Origin: Bradysia coprophila
Lineage: Eukaryota > Arthropoda > Insecta > Diptera > Sciaridae
Reading direction: 5' to 3'
DNA length: 64,000 nt
Assembly (NCBI RefSeq): GCF_014529535.1
Contig: NW_023503608.1
Location: 62,001 to 126,000 of the forward strand
The translations under genes were made by a program, and so were the position numbers. Positions 35,109 through 46,830 of this stretch are shown piece after piece. The first letter of the stretch is position 1, and each line of letters opens with the position of its first letter. The notes under the pieces are model-generated. The model saw only the letters and a list, made by a program, of their open reading frames with translations. It did not search any database and was not told the origin of the DNA.

Positions 35109-35469
35109 AGTGGTAGATACAACGTTGATCGAGGTTCTAGTCCATTCGAAAAAGTTGCAAGAGGAACGAAGTGGTAATATTATGGAAAAAGTTGGGAATT
35201 GTTTTGTAGAATCCAAGCAAAATAACTCCTAACCGAACAAAAATTCTCTAAATTTTGCTGGATAATAGTTTATTATGTCACTGGGACCAAAAAGATGCAT
35301 TTTAGACCCGGGTGGTGAACGTGCAGAGCGGAGCGTAGCGCAGTTACATTCTGAACAAAAGATGCAACTGGGACGAAAATTAGTGAAAAACTGTTTTCGT
35401 TTTGGCTCTTTATCTGTGAGAGAGAAAGTGACGTTTTTGGTCCGCCTGAATGAAAAGTATTTTTCATAC

Positions 35470-35616
35470 TTAGGAAAAATATTATTCGTATACCACGGAC
35501 TAAAAGTCTTCTTTAGCGTATTCGATTACAGACCTCGCCTTCGGCTCTGTCTGGAAACTTCTCACACGCTAAAAAAGACTTTTAGTCCTAGGTACGAAAC
35601 GTACTATTTCTTCCTA
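35470..35616. repeat. Foldback repeat with long arms
   Basis: Arms about 35470-35520 and 35566-35616 share GGACTAAAAGTCTT and TTTAGCGT in inverted order. The loop contains CCTCGCCTTCGG. It lies 360 bases from the foldback at 35006 and shares its CG-rich loop style. The tract between them (35276-35460) holds a further weak inverted pair (GGGACCAAAAA and TTTTTGGTCCG). Confidence 0.65.
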
Positions 35617-35691
35617 AAAAAAGTTATGGAAATATGAGGCCATGCCTGTATAGACGCCGATGAAATCTAAATTTTTACAGTAAAGGCAAGC

Positions 35692-36795
35692 GAATCGCCA
35701 TATGGGTAACTTCAGGGTTAGTTGCGTTACAAATTTCGTCATTTCTGAGGTATAAAGTGAGCTGTGTTGGCTATGTTCTATTAATTTTCTAATTTTCAGG
35801 AGACCCAGTGATTTCATTTCAACAAGAATTGGAATTTTTAGCCTGCGAAGTGTGACTTGTGTGATCACAAAAGTCGGCTGTTAGTTGCGTTTGTGATTTT
35901 TCGAAATATTTTCACCAAATGCAAACTGGTTTCTGTAAACTTTTTTTTCCCCTGAAAGCTATGGTCAAGATGCGCAGTTTAAGCCCAATATGAGGTTGGT
36001 AGCCCATCATTTGTGATGTCTATAAAATTGACATTTTTCGGTGGTCATTAATAGCCAGAACTTTTTTTCGAAATAGGTGATTGTTGCCTAACAGAAAATG
36101 TTGTTGTGGCTCAAAACCGTTAAAAAAATGGTTACAAAATTTTTCGAGATAACCTCGACGAGTCAAAATTCGAGGATGACACTTATCACTGGGAAGCTGA
36201 TTTCACCTACTTCTCTCACCCAACTAACCTGATCAAGTCAAAGTTATTTTTCTCGTGAAGTCATCTCCTGCAGCTTTCGAGTGACACCGATCTTCAGTTT
36301 TTTAATGGAAAAATGTAATTTTGGCAACGTTTGGGTTGAGGTGATTTCACCTTACTTCGAAGCAGAATGAACGAAAAATCTTCTAAAAATTTAATTTCGT
36401 GTCATTTGGTGCAATTGTGGAATTATAGCGTTCGTTTCTACAGGGAAACAAGTTTACATAAATCAGTTGAGATTTATTGAGAATATCTCGGAATGTCGAA
36501 TACAAACAAACACTTTTTGGTCATATCTCCCCGAGATGTTATGCCAATTAACTCATATTTGTGTCAAACTACACGTCTTGTCAATAGCCTTCAGTAAAAA
36601 AAAAATGCTAAAAACAAGCATAAATTTTTATGGTTGTATCTCCCCGAGATTTTCGGCCACCAACTTAATATGGGGCTTAAACGACGCGTCTAGTCAACAG
36701 CTTTCAAGGAAAAAAAGTTTACTGAAATCGGTTTTCATTCGGTGAAAGTATTTCGAAAAGTCTGAAATTAGCTGGAGTTACCCATGTGACGATTC
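35692..36795. mobile_element. 1.1 kb foldback element with nested insertion
   Basis: The ends GAATCGCCATATGGGTAACT and, inverted, GAATCGTCACATGGGTAACT are terminal inverted repeats. Subterminal arms of about 115 bases (35887-36003 against 36652-36765) also pair, sharing AGCTTTCA, AAGTTTAC and GGTGAAA blocks. In the left arm a 151-base insert (35729-35879) is bracketed by the 12-base direct repeat GTTAGTTGCGTT. No transposase is encoded. The element abuts the retroelement fragment at 36800. Confidence 0.65.
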
Positions 36796-36799
36796 AATC

Positions 36800-37484
36800 T
36801 GTTACTTCTTTTGTTCCAATGTTTAGTCAGTTAGGCTTTATATTAGATACCAATTCTGCACGAATTGCTGTTGGTCTTCGTCTAGGTTGTCAATTATGCG
36901 AAGAACGTAAATGTCTTTGCGGTAAAAACGTTAAGAAGGATGGCTTACATGGTTTATCTTGCAATAAAAGCGGAGGATGGATTCCTGGACATGATGAAGT
37001 TAACAAAATCTTTTCTCATGCATTTTCTTCTGCAGGGTTTTCGAATTTAGTACAGCCTCCGGGAATTTCTAGAGATGACGGGAAATGACCGGATGGTATG
37101 ACTCTAATTCCATGGAGTCACGGTAGACCTATTTTGTGGGATGTAACCATTAGAGACACCCAAGCCCCTTCTTATGTTAATCAGTCATCCAAAAAAGCTG
37201 GTTCGATTGCTGATAATGCCGAAAGATTTAAGCACAATTATTACATTTGTTTAAAAGATAATTATTTATTCACACCTATTGCTTTTGAATCACTAGGTAG
37301 CATGGGTCCTGAGACAAAGACATTTATAAAGAAATTGGGATCATTAATGCAAAAGGCTTCTGGGGAACCGTGCTCTATGGACTACCTGCTGCAGAAGGTT
37401 TCAATTGCGATTCAACGAAGAAATTCTAGCTGCATTTTAGGGACCTTGGAACGTAATAGAATTAATGATTTTTATTTATTGTAA
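36800..37484 (+). mobile_element. Retroelement 3' fragment, second copy
   Basis: Same domain as at 32156: ARIAVGLRLGCQLCEERKC, HGLSCNKSGGW, PPGISRDDGK, PDGMTLIPWSHGRPILWDVT, DYLLQKVSIAIQRRNSSCIL, ending NDFYLL. The frame is interrupted by one in-frame TGA between DDGK and PDGM, where the relatives have CGx arginine, an ordinary CpG decay. The sequence is clearly diverged from the other copies, so several lineages of this element are present. Confidence 0.7.
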
Positions 37485-38097
37485 ATATTTGTTTTTTGAA
37501 AAGATCGTTTTTTTACTGGTTTTTACTGGTTACTTTGCAGCCTTTTTTTCGCTTTTAATAAAGAAAATGTCTTAAGTTAAATGTTTGTTAGAGGATTTGT
37601 AAGGGATTCGTTTTACCATGCATTTTGCTGTATCAGACCATGTTTGCCGGAGGTCGGCTCTTTTTTTTGTCGTTTCTATCTGTACCCAGGTGATTACCGG
37701 TTTTCTTGCAAATGAAACCACGTAACTTAAAAAAAAACTCATTCTACTGATTTTATTCGAAATTAGACTTTAAATACAGCACACTCCCGCACTAATAATA
37801 CATTCGTTCAATGAAAATCCTAAACATACACACGAAATTGGTATTTTAAGAATGGAATTCATTTATTTTTCTCTTCAAATTGCCTCGTCAGCAAACAATT
37901 CAGCACAATCGTTGTGATACTGATTCATCGGTTAGAATGCTGGCTGAATATTGCGCGCTGGAAAAATATTTTTTTTTAATCTACACGGAGAATAACTACA
38001 ACTATAAAAAAACGGCAGCGCAATAAAGCAAAAAGAAAAGACCAAAGAAAATACGGCAACTAAAACGAATAAATTTGTGATACAAATTAAACATTCA
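37485..38097. other. Spacer between retroelement and ari-2 3' end
   Basis: Short direct repeat TTTTTACTGGTTTTTACTGG at about 37510; otherwise A/T runs. Presumed 3' untranslated part of ari-2 at the right. Confidence 0.4.
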
Positions 38098-41000
38098 TTA
38101 TGCACTACGCGGAAAAAAGTCTCTCAACAAGGTAATTCGACGTTTCTCGGCCACGTCCATTTGATTCTCTAGATCGCCTCGGTCGGTGGTCTCAGCCCTT
38201 TCGATTTTCCATGAAAGATTTTCTATTTCCGCTTCCAATTGAGCCTGAAATTGAAGCGGTCAATACATGTCAAACTCAAGACATCACGACAAATTCTCCA
38301 AACGCTCACCTGTTGGTATTCAAATAAATCCTTCCGTGATCCAGCCTCCATAAAATACGCATACGGATAGGTGTATTGCAATGTGTATCGACATCGTGCC
38401 AGTAACGTTGCCGCGTTAAACAAATGCTGCCAGTCGATCCACGTTCCCAGCCCTTTCATCACTTTTGTATTGATGCGCGATTTAAGCGTGTCTAATGTTT
38501 CCTGTTCCAATTGCAGCGATTTGGAATGGTTCTCCCAGCGCTCATAATAATGCAAATACTTTTTCAACGCTTCTCTAGCCTGTGCATGCGCCGATTCATG
38601 AGCAATATTCGGATATTCTTTGTAGCGCGAGCATTCATAGTATTCGGAACCGTGCGTTTTCCAATCGCCCAAACACATCCAACAAAAGTCATGGCGACAG
38701 CTGAAACATTGCATGTGATTGCAGCCGCCATTCTTTTCGATGCATATGTTACATTTGGGACAGTCTTTTGTGTGTGCACTAATATAGTTGGCAGTTTCAC
38801 TGTCGTCGGCGCATTTTGTTAACCATTTTTTGATAACCTGACAATCGGTGGGTGCGTGATAGTCGGTACCGCATTTGAAGCAAAATGAGGAACCACAGAA
38901 ATTGCAAATTGCCTTCTTGGGTGTTATGGATGAACTTCGAATGATGATCTGAAAGAAAATTAGTTTTGAACGCAAAAGGCCCGAATTAACATGAAATATT
39001 GTCATGAATCCACGTACTTGACAGTTTGGGCCTGGACAAAATCTCAGCTGGAAATACGTTCAATACGAAAGTGTTAAATAGGGCAAACAAAATCAATTAC
39101 GAGAGCAACATACCTCCGGGTGTGACTTCACATAGTCCAAAAACGTAAATTGTTGGTACTTGTCGCGAATAGTTGGTTTTGTCAACAAACTCAGCACCAA
39201 CTCTTCTGGAACCCGCACATTACATTTTGATGCCATGCACCCGATTGCAGTTGAGATTCCTAACAACAAAATTTTAAATTCAAAATCTGCACTCGGAAGC
39301 TGATGCGAAGTTTCGATTTGCGTACCCTGATTTATCTGAGTTTCGAAGAACGTTGCCCAACAATCCTTGCAAAACGAGTGACCGCACGATAGATTGAAGT
39401 AGTTTTGAGTCGAATGATTTGATGCGCACACTGTGCAGGTTTGTTGAGAAGAAGACTGTTGGCTGGTGGACGATGAACACTCATTTGGAACTGGCTTTTT
39501 AGCAGGAACGTTCTGTGGTTTAATTCTCGAACGTATCTGTGATTGAATAAGTAAACATTTTGTGACTTGAAATTCTATGTTCATCGTATGATGGGCATCG
39601 GAAAAATGTAATTTAAATTACTGAACACTCACCAACAAACCATTAGGATTACGATTATATTTTTCGACGATTTCATTGGCTTGCCATTCATGTTCCAGTA
39701 GTAGCACTTTCGCCAGTGATGGAGTCAAATGGATCGTATTGCTTAAATGTTCCACAGTTTCATTGAGTAATTTCTCCACTTCTTCGACGGTCAAGCATTG
39801 AAACTCTAAATACTCGGGGTCTGTCTTTTTCGGATCGATTTGTTCGATATCAACATCTGCAACGCCTGGAATCAGTAAACCAATATAATTCAACTAATCG
39901 TCAAAGAGTTTTTAAGTTCTTAGGTAAATTCTTTCCATTAGCATCAACGATACATTTTTTTTTTAAATTTGCATTTTTTATTCATTTGACTTTGTTATAC
40001 AATTAAATTACATAAATAGAAGAATTTTTGAAATTATCACAAGAATACGTTAGCATCACTATTATCACAGAAGGTATTACGGATGCTCACTGCATTGCCC
40101 CTCTGGATGGCAATTGAAATCCGTTGGAGCAAAAAATCCAGACTTCGCGGATCGCCGGTTTTGCGTTTCATAAGTTTTCCCAAATTTGACAAGAACAATT
40201 CAGTTTCCGGTCCGATAGACCCAAACGATTCGAATGCCACGGGCGTGAAATGGTAACGACGCTTCAAGTCAATGTAATGGTTGTGTTTGTCGCGTTCTGC
40301 ATGATCAGCTGCAGCCCCACTTTTGTTGGATGTTAGATTGATGTACGATGGAGCTACAGTGTCAACCACTGTGACGTCCCAGATTAACGATCTTCCGTGG
40401 CTCCAGGGGTAGCTGGCCAAACCGTCTGGACGTTTACCGTCTCGGCGAGATAGACCTTGTGGTTCCCGAGTGTTCGATACATAGATACATAGAACATAGA
40501 TCATAGCATGGCCTATTTTTGGAAAATGATTTTGCTAAAATTTTCCAAAATTTCCTAAGAATTCCCAAAATTTACTAAAATTTGCTAATAAAAAATTTAG
40601 AAAATTTTGGGAAATCTTAGGAAATTTTGGAAAAGTTTAGCAAATTAATTTTCCAAAAATAGGCCCTGGATCATAGCATAATATACAAAAACGTTTAATA
40701 ACATCGCGACATCTATTTTTAAATGCTGTAAGTGAATGTGGTTTAGATTTAGGTAATTTTCCGATAAGGAAAAATTGAAATGAAACCGACATAAGAGAAA
40801 GATGCAATTTGAAAATGCGATAACGTTGTATTCAGTGGTTATTTTCCATGCACAAAACAATACAGATTGAGGCAACGAATTTTATAGAAACGGATAGCTG
40901 GCTATGAACTGTGAACCTTTCAGAAACGGAATTGTCATATAATCATTAGATCTCCTGCTTCATTTAATTGAATTATCGCCTATTGTTTGACACAAAATGT

Positions 41001-41988
41001 CTTGCTTCATTTGTTTTACCTTACTTTTAACTATATAAGAAAGCAACAGACTAGACCTCATTGCTTCCTTTTGTCGTCATTGTTAATAAAAGATGATTCT
41101 GAAAGGTTGACAAGGGTTGATAACGAGTAACCAGACAGATCATCAGAATAGGTCAAAGCTCAGTATGAAATAGAAGATGAACTCAAAAAATGTAAAAAAT
41201 ATCTGCCCGACCTGAACTAGTGCACCTAATTTCTATCAAACCAATCAGGTCAAGTTTACGTGAAATGTTCATACTAATACATCAGGTTATACCTTTTAGA
41301 TGTGGATCATGTCATAAACTTTCAGGAACATAAATTTAACTTAGTTTATAATTATCAACCTCAGAAACAAAATTTCGCAACAAAATCGTAAAATCTGCTA
41401 CTTCATTTGTGTAAAGTGATCTCCAAATGTTTGATATAAAATCTCTAGGTAGTCTACCTCTATGATAAAATCTCTCACTTGTTTTTCTGTCTAGCTTTTG
41501 GTTTTAAATAAGTAAATAAAGCAAGTTTAAACTTCTAAGTTATTGTAATCGTTAACATATCTTTTCTGAACCGAAAATAAATTTCTGGTGAAGAAGGTAA
41601 AACCAGTAACTTTTCACGTCATCACATTCAAAATAAGCTCAAAATTGTCTAAGACCAAACAAACACTGTATGTAATCGACTGCGTAATTAAATATCGAAT
41701 TGCACTAAAATGCTGAATTTGAATGGTTTCGATTGACAATATTACTATACAGAAAGATCAATGTCACTCACGCTAAATGAAAACCTTGAAAAGATACAAA
41801 AATGCGAAGAATCAATGACAAATAGAATAACGAATATCGTTCCAAGATTAGCTTATCAAGCGAGAAATTCATTCAGTCGGGCAATGGAACATATTTTCGG
41901 TTGTCATTTTATAAATACCTGTATTGTAATAATCGTATTCGCATTCATTGTCCTCGGAAGAATAATCCATATCAGAGTCATTCGACAT
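38098..41988 (-). CDS. ari-2: Ariadne-2 RBR E3 ubiquitin ligase, seven exons
   Basis: Exons (minus): 41919-41988, 39633-39865, 39326-39536, 39114-39259, 39018-39047, 38310-38948, 38098-38244. They join to 1476 bases, 491 aa, without a break; fly Ari-2 is about 510. Order: acidic tyrosine-rich N-terminus ([20 protein letters not shown]), UBA-like region (about 40-95), RING1 ([20 protein letters not shown]...CKDC), IBR (CPGPNCQ to [12 protein letters not shown]) and RING2 with catalytic C306 in NGGCNHMQC. The Ariadne domain ([20 protein letters not shown]) ends the protein. It transfers ubiquitin from E2 via a thioester and works with neddylated cullins (family knowledge). Exon 1 sits 2 kb upstream of the rest; intron 1 carries a retroelement fragment and a MITE. 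Exon 5 is only 30 bases. Confidence 0.95.
40037..40465 (-). mobile_element. Retroelement 3' fragment, third copy, in ari-2 intron 1
   Basis: Encodes [20 protein letters not shown], then [34 protein letters not shown] and [19 protein letters not shown] to a stop at 40037. It is truncated at the 5' side near 40465, same strand as the host gene. Comparison with the empty site in the ari-2 duplicate puts the whole insertion at about 39935-40695. Confidence 0.75.
40507..40668. mobile_element. hAT-type MITE, 162 bp, with 8-bp target duplication
   Basis: Ends CATGGCCTATTTTTGGAAAA and, inverted, CAGGGCCTATTTTTGGAAAA. GATCATAG flanks both sides (40499-40506 and 40669-40676). The interior is an almost complete hairpin of TTTTCCAAAATTTCCTAAG-type repeats. 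It is nested next to the retroelement fragment, so it inserted into or beside that copy. Confidence 0.85.
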
Positions 41989-42354
41989 GATGATGGGATG
42001 ATTTAACAAAATCCGTGTGTCTAGCTGCTTTTCCAATGAGATCACACTAATTTCACGGTAATTTAATTTGTTAACACATTCGGTTATGTTGCAACGAAAT
42101 TATTCGTTTAATTTTAAGCTTAATTGGATCACGGACATTATTTAGAATATTTTGGAAAGAAATTTCACACAGAGAAAATTTTACATATTTACTTGCTTTG
42201 ACATTTCATTCAATTGTAGCGAAGTCAGTCACAAACGAATTCGTTGTGTTTTTTTGCAACTGACAACACTTGCACGTTTCGAATAATTTGAATTTATGGC
42301 TCGAATGAAATCAAAAAAAAAAAATTTTTGATATAACAAATGAAAGTATAAACC

Positions 42355-42491
42355 AGGTATGGTCTGTTCATACAAACCGGAGGACATAGTGATTTCATAT
42401 AAACAAACTCACCTCCCATGAGAGGTGAGTTTGTTTATATGAAATCGCTATGTCCTCCGCTACATACAAAGTTTGACATTCGACCATACCT
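42355..42491. repeat. Foldback element with 38-base near-perfect arms
   Basis: Arms 42378-42415 and 42422-42459 pair with one mismatch across a 6-base loop. An outer pair AGGTATGGTC / GACCATACCT (42355-42364, 42482-42491) marks the ends. Confidence 0.75.
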
Positions 42492-42659
42492 TGTGGTGAC
42501 GTTCATTGGATATAGCCTGAAGTATGTTAACTCGACTGTCAAAATCGGTCGAAATATGTTTGGCGTGTTTTTCCATGTTGAACAAACTAAAAGTACTCGA
42601 GAACTGAAGATCTTGATTTGTACAGCAAAAAATCAGGAAATATTCAATAAAATGACTTC

Positions 42660-42820
42660 AATAGGGTATGTTCCAAGTACAACATCAAAATGTCAAACGT
42701 CAGACAACATAACCAAACAAAATGTTGGCAAAATGTATGGAAAAGCTTTCAGGTTATGGCTCTGTGAATGACGTTTGACAGAAAAATGCACTTTCCACCT
42801 GTACTTAGAACAGATCTATA
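42660..42820. mobile_element. MITE, related to 15241-15312
   Basis: Ends TGTTCCAAGTACAACATC and, inverted, TGTTCTAAGTACAGGTGG. Inner CAAACGTCA pairs with TGACGTTTG. Flanked by AATAAAATGACT on both sides (about 42646 and 42824), a possible target duplication. Confidence 0.6.
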
Positions 42821-43051
42821 TCTAATAAAATGACTGCCTGCAATTTTTTTCATCCAAATCTGAGTGTTTTCATACTTTGTGCGGTAGATGGCGCTCTGGT
42901 AGTCGGCTTTCTTAAGGTCAATTTCAATAATTCAAAAATACTCATTGATCATGTAACGATGGACAAATAGTTGGAAAGTCCAAGTTTTCGTGTGAAGTTT
43001 ATTGAATAGAGTCAAAACCTAAAATGTCTATATGGTCAGTGAATTTTCAGT

Positions 43052-43214
43052 ATGAATATGTTTTAGTTTATTTCAGCTGATCCACACAAACATTCAAAGC
43101 TGTTTATACGTCTTTACGGTTTTACCACTACCACGCGCGTGTACTACAACCGTAAAAGCAAGTATTTAAACAGTTTTGATTGTATTGTCTGAAAAACAGC
43201 TGAAGCAAGTTCAT
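43052..43214. mobile_element. MITE, CAGCTGATCC family copy 1
   Basis: Contains CAGCTGATCCACACA, GTTTATACG and the right end GAAAAACAGCTGAAGCAAG, all shared with 44750-44902. The inner part is an inverted repeat around ACGCGCGTG. Confidence 0.6.
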
Positions 43215-44749
43215 TTTGTATGTGTAGGTGACAAGATTAACTTTATTTTGACAAATTTGCAGTCTCTGGGGTAGGTACTCTCCCGTTACTTTTCATACCA
43301 CATGCACTTTACCATTTTATGAGATTGGTGTGTTCTACAAAGTGATAAACAAATACAAATCAAACACTCCATGTAAAGCTGGCAGCACTACCATTTGAAC
43401 GAATTTTAACGAATGAAAACTATTCTTAACCCCTGCAGTGCCTTCAATAGCTTTTTGACAGATAGTGAAATTTCTTTTTCGAGGAAAATTCAAGCAATGT
43501 AACTAAGTTTTTATCTGTGCAAAATCGTGCATAGATTCATTGAAGTGGAATAAATACTTGGTGACTTAAGGTAAGTGAACAACGACAATTTTTTTGATCT
43601 CACTAAATTAAATTTCTACTAAAAAATCAATTTTGAAAAAATCATCCAAAAATAGTTCATTAAAAGCCAGATTGAACAAGACCTATGACGTTTGTCCCTT
43701 GTAAAAGTTGATGTACATATATGTATGTATTCTGTAATATTCCATGAAATCGGTTGGAATTGGTGTGAAACATGACTTCATTCAAAGCTACACCTTTCGT
43801 ATGCAATTGTTTTGGCAAAGTACACCCCCATATATTCCGATATGTTTCCCTCTTCAGTTTGTCATTTCCTTTCGACCCAATTATCATGGTGTTGAGGAGG
43901 TATATGTGGAATCTGGTTGCAAGGTCATTTCCTAGAAATTACAATTTACTTTCTTAATCCTTTATGCTTTTCCCACGTTTAAATGTGTCAGTTTTGAGTG
44001 TAAAGTTGAATGCGTCTAATATTAAGAGAGATGTCTAATGTGTAGCTCAATAAATGAGTTTCTATAAATAAAATTTATTCGGTTTTATAATTATAGTTTT
44101 CTGTAAATGAAAACGTTTTTACTTCTCGTTCAATACTACGAATCTAATAATCCGTATCACTTCATATCTCAGGTATTTCGTTTGAGTGCTGTTTAGCTGT
44201 TTGTTTATACCGTTGAGTAAATATTTCCCAAGAGCTTCTTTTTCTTGTCTTCATTATAAAATAAACATTTACAGGCGTAAATAAGTGTCAAGTTTAGTTT
44301 TTATTGCTAAACAATAGAAGTTTTACTGATTTATTTGAAAAGCAGTATATTTCTTTTGACTTTCGGTACATGACTTGGGATAGGCTTAACAGACAATTAT
44401 CTTGGCAATTAGAAAACGGCTTGTAATGGACATTTTTATTGCTTGTTTAATGTGGACTTAATCACAGGGCCTGACTTCACCACTTCGTTGCATGTCTCAT
44501 TTATTTAAAATTTACCTTTGTTTATTGGCGGTTATGGTTATGGCGACTTTAAACTATAATGTCTCATTGTTCAATATGATCGTTATAAATCGTACATAAA
44601 AAGTTGTGGGAAGGGTATCTTCTCAGAAGTACTTATTGATGGAAAAAGATTTCGTAAGCCTGTCAGCCATCCTAATTGTAATGGTTGTAAAATATCAGCA
44701 ACAAAATAACGGTTTAACAGTCTACAGTCAGACGCAGTGAAACTTCAGA

Positions 44750-44902
44750 ATGAATTTGCTTCAGCTGTTTTCCAGCTGATCCACACATACAATTAAAACT
44801 GTTTATACGGTTGAAGCTGCTACATGCACGAGCGTGGTGGTGGTAAAACCGTATAACGACGTATTTTGTAAGTCACTTGAAAAACAGCTGAAGCAAATTC
44901 AT
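44750..44902. mobile_element. MITE, CAGCTGATCC family copy 2
   Basis: Terminal inverted repeats ATGAATTTGCTTCAGCTGTT and its inverse at the right end (44883-44902). Better preserved than copy 1, 1.7 kb away. Confidence 0.7.
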
Positions 44903-46445
44903 GCTGAAATTTTATTGCCCTCTCACTGTTCGTCATTTAACGTTCTTAATTTAAGTTCCTCTCGCTATTTGAAAAATACATATTAATAGCCATCGAGCCA
45001 TAAAATCAAAAAATTCGATTGATTTACACTTGAGCATGATAAAAATGTGCAATATTATCATCGTATGGCACATGTACTGCCTCGTTCATAAATTAAATTA
45101 ATTAGATAATTGGACGCCAACGTAACGTTGGTAAAATTGAACAATAAACCGTAATGACAGTTTCCATATTTCGCTTTAATATTTCTTTGACTAATTAAAA
45201 CAAAAATTATTTCAAATCAACGATCATTCTTGTACTTATTTCCTAAATCAAAATAACCGGAAATTTCCACCAGTCGCATCGTATACTCAATCTCATATTC
45301 CACATATGTCTAACCTTTCCATTTTTTCGTTCTGTATTCTTACACATTTATGGTGACGTACCGGTTGTGTCTGCACAACAATCACATTTGTGATTCGTCA
45401 GTTTTTTTTTCGCTTCAAGTTCTGTGGCTTTTTTGTTGCAATAACTTGACAATAAACATTACAAACATCGACCTACGAATTAGCTAATATACGTCTTCTT
45501 CTTTCCATGTGTCAGACTATGACTTATAAATCATTTCTACAGTTCCAAGTCGACTATATACCATAATACTATAATGAATTTATGCAATCCGTAATATATT
45601 ACCTTACACATGTTGGACTTTGAATGAAAATTCATCCGATAGTTTTTCGGCTCTCTTTTTAGAAACTCGTGTAAGAATGTAAAAGTATAGCAATAAAAAC
45701 ACGAAACAAATCGACTCAACGTCAATGATGTTTCTGCATATACCATGAAAAAATTGAAATGCTGAAACTATTATGCCTTTATGGAATAAGTACTTCATTC
45801 TACGCCGATTCTATAACCAGTCAGACAAAAATGTTTCCTGATATTTTCATTTTTTTTTTAATTTTTACATAACCTACGCCACTATTTGTGTTGATGCATT
45901 TGGCTCATTCAACTTGTCTTTTCTTTTAAGATTGATTTTGTGATTTTTTTATACAGTTTCGAATGCATGAGTGTGTAATGCCAAAAGGGTTGTCACAAAC
46001 AGTTTTTCAACGTGTCCATGTACTAAGTCAAATCAAATAAGTGAGCAGAAGAGAAATTATTAGCATAAAATTAAAATGAAAACCCCGTCCCTGAAAAACT
46101 TTCGTAGAGAAATTAATGACGTCATTATTCGAAGTAAATTGAGAGCAAGAAAATCTTTTCGGAAATTGTTGTGACGTCAATCGACATATATTCGAGCACA
46201 GCTCTGCTTCTAGAGAAGCAGTGCTATGATTCTAGTGTTTTTAAACTTTTTTTAAATAATTTTTTTTATAATGATAAGAAAAGAAAATTTTGAAGAACAT
46301 TAGCCAATGACAAGCAATTATACTAATTCAATAGGTTCATAGTAGAAGAAAGTTAATTTTTTTTCGGAAGAAAAGATGCCTTGGATAATTCATTCGATTG
46401 ATAAAATATCGATTATTCCTTTAGAATCGATTATCGATATTTTTT

Positions 46446-46830
46446 TCAGTGACGACAATTATCAAGTTTTTTGAATAGTTCAAAAATCACAAAGTCGAAA
46501 TTTGCCTAGAATAATCATGACAATGTAACACTTAACATATGTATGTTTCAAAGCATTCGCATTTTCCCTGACGGCTTCAACTCATTAGTGCATTCTCTTT
46601 TTCTCGGATCTCCGCCTCACCTTACATTGCTCCAACCTTGTTTCACAAAATACAGTGTTAAAAGGGCGTAGAAATTTTGACATATCACCCATCGAGATCA
46701 GTTAAATCAAATGTTTTTTCGCCTGCTTTTACGCTCTTTTAACACTGTATAGGCTTACCGTTAAAATAATTTCGACTTTGTGATTTTTTGAACTATTCAA
46801 AAAACTTGATAATTGTCGTCTATGTACTGA
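46446..46830. mobile_element. Inverted-repeat element, 51-base arms, nested inner hairpin
   Basis: Arms 46452-46502 and 46768-46819 are almost perfectly complementary (ACGACAATTATCAAGTTTTT at the outer end), with TCAGT/ACTGA just outside. A second, 20-base pair inside (46651-46670 with 46730-46749, TACAGTGTTAAAAG) has one mismatch. No coding capacity. No target duplication recognised. Confidence 0.75.

Noticed and set aside
40499-40679. 11-bp target duplication (GATCATAGCAT) suggesting a Mutator-type MITE
   Set aside because: The last three bases on the left fit better as the start (CAT for CAG) of the terminal repeat, leaving an 8-bp GATCATAG duplication typical of hAT.
41761-42006. 81-codon plus-strand frame with a membrane-like segment over ari-2 exon 1
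   Set aside because: Its hydrophobic part is largely the antisense of the acidic, tyrosine-rich first exon of ari-2 (41919-41988), and there is no splice or family support.
43660-43957. Overlapping frames on both strands near 43.7-43.9 kb
   Set aside because: Both strands open over the same bases with no family motif. Probably chance or an unidentifiable relic.
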